A stretch of 10,177 nucleotides of DNA from an uncultured Selenomonadaceae bacterium (GTDB lineage: Bacteria > Bacillota > Negativicutes > Selenomonadales > Selenomonadaceae): assembly GCA_902782705.1 (NCBI GenBank), contig CACZOL010000040.1, positions 1-10,177 on the forward strand, given 5' to 3'. The notes beneath the pieces are model-generated. The model searched no databases and was not told the origin of the DNA. It saw nothing but the letters and a program-made list of their open reading frames with translations. Position numbers and translations under genes: made by a program. Within the stretch, counting starts at the first letter, position 1. Every line of letters begins with the position of its first letter. Below, piece by piece: positions 5,095 through 10,177 of the stretch.

Positions 5095-6171
5095 TTACCG
5101 CACGCGGTTCACGATTTCCATGTGCGTGTCGTAGTCCTTGGAATAATGGTTATGTCCGGCGCGGTCCGCCACGAAGTACAAATAATCGGTTTCGGCAGGC
5201 TCCAGCACCGCCTCGATGGACGCCAGCCCCGGATTCGCCACCGGCCCCGGCGGCAAACCGTAATGCTGATAAGTATTGTACGGCGAATCGATTTCCGTGT
5301 CCGCGTAAGTCACGTCTTCTTTCGGTGCATCTAAAAGGTACTGGATTGTCGTATCCGACTGAAGCGGCATATTGATTTCCAGCCGCTTGAAGAATACCTG
5401 CGCAATCATCGGCCGGTCTTCCTCGAAACGGGCTTCCTTCTCCACAAGGGACGCCAGCGTCACCAGTTCGTAAATCGACAGGTTCAGCTTCTCAGCCTTT
5501 TCCCGCATTTCGTCCGTCAGTTTATCATCGAAATTGCGCACCATCATTTGCAGGATTGCCTCTGCCGACGTTCCCGGCTCGACCTCATAAGTATCGGGGA
5601 ACAAGAACCCTTCCGCCCGGAACTGCGCCTCACGCACCGGCTTCATGTAGCGATAGGGGCCAAACCGTTTAGCCGCCTCCAAGAATTCTTTTGACTAAAT
5701 GATGCCTTCGCGTTCCAGCCGTGCAGCGATTTCTCGCACGGTGAAGCCCTCCGGGATCGTAAACCGGAGCATGGAAACTTCGCCGCCGGTCAAGACGTCG
5801 ATGGCCTCGCGAATCGGCATATTCACATACATGTGGTATGTGCCCGCCTTGAATTTCCGCTCTTCGCCGCCGAGCTTCGCAATCAGCCAGAATTTCTGTT
5901 TGCTGCCGATTACGCCTCGCTTTTCCAACATTTCGCCGATACTGCTCCCCGTCATACCCGGCTGTACCGTGATATAAACGCTGAGCCGCTCTCCTGCGGT
6001 GATGCTGCCGCTACGATCGCCAAACAGCGCGTAACATAATATCCCGGAAAGCGCCAGTAATCCCACGACAAGAGCGAACAGAAATTTCCGCGTAACGGAC
6101 GTATCGGGCAAATCCATTCGCTGCAGCTCACCGATGCATTTATCCATCAACTCGGTCAGCCAGTCCGACAT
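5095..6171 (-). pseudogene. mltG: Endolytic murein transglycosylase MltG interrupted by an in-frame TAG
   Basis: MltG (YceG/YrrL) is a membrane-bound lytic transglycosylase that cleaves nascent glycan strands and limits their length. The reading frame spans 358 codons, a normal family length, but codon 159 is TAG (5695-5697). The upstream part (5698-6171) holds a short cytoplasmic tail, one membrane segment (about 28-51) and a LysM-like region (YITVQPGMTGSSIGEMLEKR). The downstream part holds the YceG catalytic domain: EGFLFPDTYEV, the VEKEA motif with the catalytic glutamate, PLQSDTTIQYLL, YGLPPGPVANPG and HNHYSKDYDTH. Both parts are in the same frame, with no gap in the similarity. Downstream translation could only start at TTG 5682 or ATG 5643, without a suitable ribosome site, and would lack the membrane anchor. 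The start at 6171 is preferred to 6180 because AAGGAG (6181-6186) stands 9 nt from it but abuts the other. It lies 13 nt after ftsK. Nonsense mutation, sequence error and readthrough all remain possible. Confidence 0.85.
5695..5697 (-). other. Premature TAG codon within mltG
   Basis: The codons around it read EREGII-stop-SKEFLEAA, where MltG proteins continue through this loop without a break. TAG is one substitution from CAG, AAG, GAG, TGG, TCG, TTG or TAT/TAC. All nine other gene ends in the window use TAA or TGA, so TAG is not used elsewhere here as a terminator. No slippery run lies next to it and the frame is unchanged, so a single base substitution or misread explains it. Confidence 0.9.
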
Positions 6172-6180
6172 TCTCTTCAT

Positions 6181-6186
6181 CTCCTT
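6181..6186 (-). promoter_or_regulatory. mltG ribosome binding site deciding its start
   Basis: AAGGAG on the minus strand overlaps the ftsK TAA stop. It is 9 nt before the ATG at 6171 and 0 nt before the ATG at 6180, so the inner ATG (MSDWLTELMDK) is the likely start. Confidence 0.7.
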
Positions 6187-8947
6187 ACGCTCCGAAAGAG
6201 CGGATTGCTTCCGCCGCCTGTTCCTGCGTCATCAAAATTTCCCTCGGCTTGCTGCCGACGTTCGGTCCGACGATCCCGAGCTCCGCCATCGTATCGATCA
6301 GTCGTCCCGCCCGCGTATAGCCGATGCGGAATCGCCGCTGAATACTCGACGTGGATGCTTGTCCCGTCGTCAGCACGAGGTCGACGGCCTTTTCCAAAAG
6401 CTCGTCCTGCGCAGACGCCGGCAGTTTTCCCTTGCCCTTGTCCTCTGCGCCCTCGGCAGCTTCCTCCGTAAAACGAATGATTTCTTCGTCCGGCTCCGGC
6501 GCATCGCCTTGTGCGCGAACATAATCCAGCAGCCGCTCGATTTCCTCGTCACTGATAAACGCACCCTGCACACGCATCGGCTTCGCCGCGCCGATGGGAT
6601 AAAAGAGCATGTCGCCCTTGCCGAGGAGCTTTTCCGCGCCGCCTGTATCGAGAATCGTCCGCGAGTCGATCTGCGACGACACCGCGAAGGAAATACGCGA
6701 CGGAATATTCGTCTTGATGGTGCCCGTGATGACGTCCACCGACGGGCGCTGCGTCGCGAGCACGAGATGAATCCCTGCGGCACGCGCCTTTTGTGCGAGG
6801 CGGAAAATCGCCTCTTCCACGTCTTTCGGCGCGACCATCATCAAATCGGCCAATTCGTCGATGATGATGACGATGGCCGGCATTTTTTCCTCCGGTACGG
6901 CGTCGTTGTAATCCGACATCTTGCGCACGCCGCTCTCGGCGAATTTCGCGTACCGCTTCTCCATTTCCTGCACAGCCCAGTTCAGCACGGACGCCGCTTT
7001 TTTCGAGTCCGTGACCACCGGCACCATCAGATGCGGAATGCCGTTATAGTTGGAAAGCTCGACCATTTTCGGGTCGATCATGATGAACTTGACTTCGTCG
7101 GGCCGCGCTTTGAACAAAATGCTCGTAATCAGCGTATTGACGCAAACCGACTTGCCCGAGCCCGTCGCGCCCGCAATCAAGAGGTGCGGCATTGCTCCGA
7201 GGTCGGCGAAAATCGCCTGACCCGCGATGTCGATGCCTAACCCGACAGTCAAAGGCGACGCCGCTTTCATAAACGCCGCGTCCTCGAGAACGTCGCGAAG
7301 CGTCACGCCCTCGAGCTTTCGATTCGGCACCTCCACGCCGATGGCCGCTTTCCCCGGTACCGGCTCGATACGCACGGAAAAAGCCGCAAGCGCCAACGCC
7401 AGATCGTCGGCAAGATTTTCAATCTTCGAGACTTTCACGCCCGGCGCGGGCTTCAGCTCGTATCGCGTAACCGCCGGACCGTGGCACGCGTTGATGATGT
7501 CCGCCTTGACGCGGAAATCTTCCAATGTCTGCGCCAAGATCCGCGCGTTTTCTTCGATTTCCTTCTCCAGCGCTTCGGCCCGTTCCGCCGGACGCTTTTC
7601 AAGGATCTCGGAAACTTTCGGAAGACGGTATTCTTTCGGCGCTTCTTCCTCGACGATCTCATGCCCCAGCGCGCGGCTCATAGCGCGCGCCAATGCGTCT
7701 TGCATCTCCGCTTCGGAGGAAGCGTTGACCTGCGGCGCGTCGTCCTCTTCCGGCTCCGCGTCGCGGCTGTACTGAATGGAAAACGCCGCTTTTCCTTCCG
7801 TTTCCGGCAAGGATTCTTCTTCCGCCGGAACTTCCGCAGGCTCCGGCATATCCGTCAAAAGCTGCGATTCGGAAATTTCTCCCTCGTCGACGGAAATGAC
7901 TGTTTCATCCTCGGTAAAACCAGAAACGTCCGTCAAGGCTTCCGGCTTCGTCTCTGCGACGGACGACGGCGACTCTTCTTCTGCGGGCATATTGCCCGAC
8001 GCGGCAACTCCTTCATTCGTCGTCTCTTCCCGCTTCATCGCCAACGAACTTCTCGCCTCCGCGCGCCGTTTGAGCCGCGCCATAAATCCGTTGACCGGCG
8101 CGCCCGTTTTGGGGCGCACGATTTTCATCGGAGCATCCGATTCCGGCTCTTGCGGCTCTCCCACCGCCTGTCCGGACGTCGCCGTTTCTTCCGCAAAATG
8201 ATCGTCAAGCGCCTGGTCGTAAACGCCTTTTCGCAACACAGGCGCATCCGGTTCTTCGACGGCTGCCGCCACGACAGGCGCAGGACGTTTCTCTTCCGCC
8301 TTCGCCTTTTCCTTCTCTTCCTCGGCACGCGCTTCTTCTTCCGCCCGCCGCCTTTCCCGTCGTTCCTCCATACGCCGTGCGAACGCCGTGCGAGCCGCTT
8401 GCGCCCCTGCCCGCGCCGTCCTTCCCGTACGAAGAATTCCGGAAGCAAGCGACCACTGCGTCGTCCAAAGCACCGCACCCAAAAGCGCCGTCAGCAATAC
8501 AACGAGTCCGCCGCTGACGCCCGCGATTTTCCGTACGGCAAAAAGCACGGCGCCGCCCAAAAGACCACCGCCCGAAGCAAGACTTTCCGGCAATATCTCC
8601 GCGCCTTGCGGGACGGCGATATGATGGTAAACGGCAAGCGCCAGCGTCAAAGAAACCGCAAGCCCGAAAAATCCGGAAGAAAGCGCGGGGCCTTGATGGC
8701 GGACGACATGAAAGCCGCCCAGCCAAAAGAGCATGCCGACAAAAAGCCAGCTTCCGACGCCGAAGAAATATCGGAAAAAGCGCGCGAGCCAAAGCCCGAC
8801 AAAACCGGCGTTAAAGCCCAAAAGACCGCACACGGAAAGGACCGCCACCGCCACAAGGGCGACGCCGATCAGTTCGTGCCTGCGCCGTATGGTCGCTTCG
8901 TCGACCTTCGACCTCAGCGATTTTTTACCGGTCTTCTTTTTCTTCAA
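6185..8947 (-). CDS. ftsK: DNA translocase FtsK/SpoIIIE
   Basis: A septum-anchored motor that pumps chromosome ends out of the closing division site. The 920-residue protein has an N-terminal region with about four membrane segments (roughly 24-45, 49-79, 89-111, 127-166). A linker at 170-440 is first Arg/Glu-rich and probably coiled (190-222), then acidic and low in complexity. The motor domain has Walker A GATGSGKS at 593-600, Walker B VIIIDE at 693-698, and the family-typical LATQRPSVDVITG at 729-741. The gamma winged-helix domain (about 848-905, with RRFRIGYTRAGRLID) should read the KOPS orientation sequences. The start is TTG: no in-frame ATG precedes the membrane segments, and AGGTGA lies 7 nt upstream. 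It follows mtaD by 21 nt and precedes mltG by 13 nt, so the three are probably one transcript. FtsK and SpoIIIE cannot be told apart by sequence alone here. Confidence 0.97.
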   Translation of the reverse strand: MKKKKTGKKSLRSKVDEATIRRRHELIGVALVAVAVLSVCGLLGFNAGFVGLWLARFFRYFFGVGSWLFVGMLFWLGGFHVVRHQGPALSSGFFGLAVSLTLALAVYHHIAVPQGAEILPESLASGGGLLGGAVLFAVRKIAGVSGGLVVLLTALLGAVLWTTQWSLASGILRTGRTARAGAQAARTAFARRMEERRERRRAEEEARAEEEKEKAKAEEKRPAPVVAAAVEEPDAPVLRKGVYDQALDDHFAEETATSGQAVGEPQEPESDAPMKIVRPKTGAPVNGFMARLKRRAEARSSLAMKREETTNEGVAASGNMPAEEESPSSVAETKPEALTDVSGFTEDETVISVDEGEISESQLLTDMPEPAEVPAEEESLPETEGKAAFSIQYSRDAEPEEDDAPQVNASSEAEMQDALARAMSRALGHEIVEEEAPKEYRLPKVSEILEKRPAERAEALEKEIEENARILAQTLEDFRVKADIINACHGPAVTRYELKPAPGVKVSKIENLADDLALALAAFSVRIEPVPGKAAIGVEVPNRKLEGVTLRDVLEDAAFMKAASPLTVGLGIDIAGQAIFADLGAMPHLLIAGATGSGKSVCVNTLITSILFKARPDEVKFIMIDPKMVELSNYNGIPHLMVPVVTDSKKAASVLNWAVQEMEKRYAKFAESGVRKMSDYNDAVPEEKMPAIVIIIDELADLMMVAPKDVEEAIFRLAQKARAAGIHLVLATQRPSVDVITGTIKTNIPSRISFAVSSQIDSRTILDTGGAEKLLGKGDMLFYPIGAAKPMRVQGAFISDEEIERLLDYVRAQGDAPEPDEEIIRFTEEAAEGAEDKGKGKLPASAQDELLEKAVDLVLTTGQASTSSIQRRFRIGYTRAGRLIDTMAELGIVGPNVGSKPREILMTQEQAAEAIRSFGA

Positions 8948-8954
8948 CGCAAAA

Positions 8955-8960
8955 TCACCT
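8955..8960 (-). promoter_or_regulatory. ftsK ribosome binding site supporting a TTG start
   Basis: AGGTGA on the minus strand, 7 nt before the TTG at 8945-8947. It lies in the 21-nt gap after mtaD and supports the non-ATG start, since no alternative ATG exists before the first membrane segment of FtsK. Confidence 0.7.
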
Positions 8961-8968
8961 GAATTAGC

Positions 8969-10177
8969 TTATTTCGCGGAAATACGCTCCGCGCAGCGGT
9001 TCGCCTCGAAGAGCACGCGCTCTTCGTCCAGCGTCAACAGTTTCTTTTTCTCCATCAGGAGCTTGCCCGCGACCATCACCGTGTCGACGTCGGCGCTGCT
9101 TGCTGCATAAACGAGCAGCGAAACGAGGTCGAACTTCGGCGTCCATGCCGCGCCGCTCATGTCGAAAAGCACAATGTCGGCGAAGCAGCCTTCTTCGATT
9201 CGACCAAGATTTTTAAGTCCGACGGCCTTCGCGCCGTATTCGGTGCCCATACGGACCGCTTCCATTGCGGGAACCGCCAGCGGATCGAGAGTGTCGACCT
9301 TGTGCAGCAGCGCCGCGAGGCGAACCTCCTCCAGCATGTCGAGATTGTTGTTGCTGGACGTTCCGTCCGTGCCAAGACCGACGCAAACGCCCGCTTTCAA
9401 AAGTTTAGGCACCGGCGCGATGCCGCTCGCAAGCTTCATATTGCTGCCCGGATTATGCGCAACACGCACGTCATATTTCTTCATCATCGCAATATCGTCG
9501 TCCGACAGATGCACACAATGCGCGCCGAGCGTGCCGCAGTCGAGGATACCGGTCTCCTCCATCAGTGCGATTGGCGTTTTGCCGTAATCCTTCAGGCAAT
9601 TTTCGACCTCGCCTTTTGTCTCGGCGAGATGGATATGCACTTCGGCCTTGCGTTCTTTCGCGATCTCCGCCACCCGCCGCAGGAAGTCCGGCGGGCAGGT
9701 ATAAGGCGCATGGGGGCCGAACATGACCGTGACGCGGCCGTCGCCCGCGCCGTGATAATCGTCAAACAGCTTCTTGTTCTCCTCTAAAGCCGCTTCACCG
9801 TTCGGCGCAACGCCGATGACGCCCCGCGACAGCACGCCGCGAAGACCGGAATCGATCGTGACTTCGGCGACTTTTTCCATATCGCCGTACATATCGGCAA
9901 AGGTCGTCGTGCCGGTGCGGATCATTTCCACCGCTGCCAGCATCGCGCCCCAATAGATATCGTCCTTCTTCATCTTAGCCTCGATGGGCCAGATCTTGTT
10001 TTGCAGCCAGTCCATCAGGTTCATATCGTCGGCGTAGCTGCGGAGCAGCGTCATGGACGCGTGCGTATGCGCATTGACGAACCCCGGTACGGCAAACTTG
10101 CCTTTGCCGTCAACCACCGTATCGGCTGCAAAGTCTTTCACGTCGCCGACTTTCGCGATTTTCGCACCGTCAACCGC
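8969..10177 (-). CDS. mtaD: 5'-methylthioadenosine/S-adenosylhomocysteine deaminase, 5' partial
   Basis: An amidohydrolase-superfamily enzyme (TRZ/ATZ group) that deaminates MTA and SAH to the inosine analogues, clearing by-products of SAM-dependent reactions. Of the gene, 402 codons are visible and the frame runs off the right edge. A GTG at 10141 is an internal valine, because the preceding codons read VDGAKIAKVGD, a usual lead into this fold; about 20-30 residues are probably missing. Visible motifs in order are the metal-binding NAHTHASM (35-42), FGPHAPYTCP (153-162), HIHLAET (181-187, third metal histidine and catalytic glutamate), GAHCVHL (219-225), AHNPGSNMKLASG (240-252) and GLGTDGTSSNNN (267-278, metal aspartate). 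The NPGSNMKLASG form is typical of MtaD and argues against guanine deaminase or chlorohydrolases. Stop TAA, 21 nt before ftsK. Substrate preference between MTA, SAH and adenosine cannot be read from sequence. Confidence 0.9.
   Translation of the reverse strand, partial: AVDGAKIAKVGDVKDFAADTVVDGKGKFAVPGFVNAHTHASMTLLRSYADDMNLMDWLQNKIWPIEAKMKKDDIYWGAMLAAVEMIRTGTTTFADMYGDMEKVAEVTIDSGLRGVLSRGVIGVAPNGEAALEENKKLFDDYHGAGDGRVTVMFGPHAPYTCPPDFLRRVAEIAKERKAEVHIHLAETKGEVENCLKDYGKTPIALMEETGILDCGTLGAHCVHLSDDDIAMMKKYDVRVAHNPGSNMKLASGIAPVPKLLKAGVCVGLGTDGTSSNNNLDMLEEVRLAALLHKVDTLDPLAVPAMEAVRMGTEYGAKAVGLKNLGRIEEGCFADIVLFDMSGAAWTPKFDLVSLLVYAASSADVDTVMVAGKLLMEKKKLLTLDEERVLFEANRCAERISAK

Noticed and set aside
5095..5682. 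The 3' part of mltG as an independent soluble gene starting at TTG 5682
   Set aside because: No ribosome site is at a usable distance, the conserved residues before it (SKEF) are in the same frame, and MltG needs its membrane anchor. It is the second half of one interrupted gene.
7481..8962. A 493-codon open frame on the plus strand opposite ftsK, and similar long ones at 6134-7240 and 3134-4351
   Set aside because: All lie antisense to strongly supported genes, are extremely rich in arginine and phenylalanine or histidine as expected from the reverse of GC-rich codons, and show no recognisable domain.
10139..10141. GTG at the right end as the real start of mtaD
   Set aside because: The codons before it continue the expected family sequence (VDGAKIAKVGD) to the window edge and no ribosome site precedes it, so the gene is cut by the window.

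Overview
The window carries ordinary chromosomal DNA of a GC-rich bacterium. A flagellar-cap-like protein tail, a YrrM/U32 tRNA-modification pair and an aroQ–M24 peptidase–efp cluster together suggest a member of the Bacillota. The class Negativicutes (Selenomonas-like) is my best guess. That assignment is inferred from gene content and composition, not from a search.

Layout. At the left edge a plus-strand gene, cut at its 5' end, codes for a protein resembling the FliD C-terminal region. It converges on efp across a bidirectional hairpin terminator at 653-680. Everything else lies on the minus strand, so it reads right to left. First come mtaD (MTA/SAH deaminase, cut at the right edge), ftsK (DNA translocase, TTG start) and mltG (lytic transglycosylase, interrupted by one in-frame TAG codon), closed by a 15-bp-stem terminator at 5047-5080. 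A short AT-rich leader with a weak candidate promoter follows. Then comes a six-gene operon: trmR (tRNA U34 methyltransferase), a U32 family TrhP-type tRNA hydroxylase, acyP, aroQ, an M24 Xaa-Pro peptidase, and efp. Its first four junctions are all 4-bp ATGA stop/start overlaps. No gap between genes exceeds 300 bases. I found no tRNA, rRNA, CRISPR array or mobile element.

How the genes fit together. The mtaD–ftsK–mltG group combines nucleoside salvage, chromosome segregation at the septum and peptidoglycan synthesis control. In Bacillus subtilis the second operon corresponds to two separate loci: yrrL-yrrM-yrrN/O (mltG, trmR, trhP1/2) and yqhS-yqhT-efp (aroQ, M24 peptidase, efp). Here both are joined through acyP. 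TrhP and TrmR should make ho5U and then mo5U at wobble position 34 of tRNAs, and EF-P rescues ribosomes at proline runs. AroQ feeds the pathway to prephenate, which TrhP needs. The operon therefore reads as a decoding-efficiency unit with a possible metabolic link.

The most notable anomaly is the mltG stop codon. It separates the membrane anchor and LysM-like part from the catalytic domain while the reading frame and homology continue unbroken. No wholly new system is visible; the points of interest are that stop codon, the operon fusion and a hairpin abutting the pepP start.
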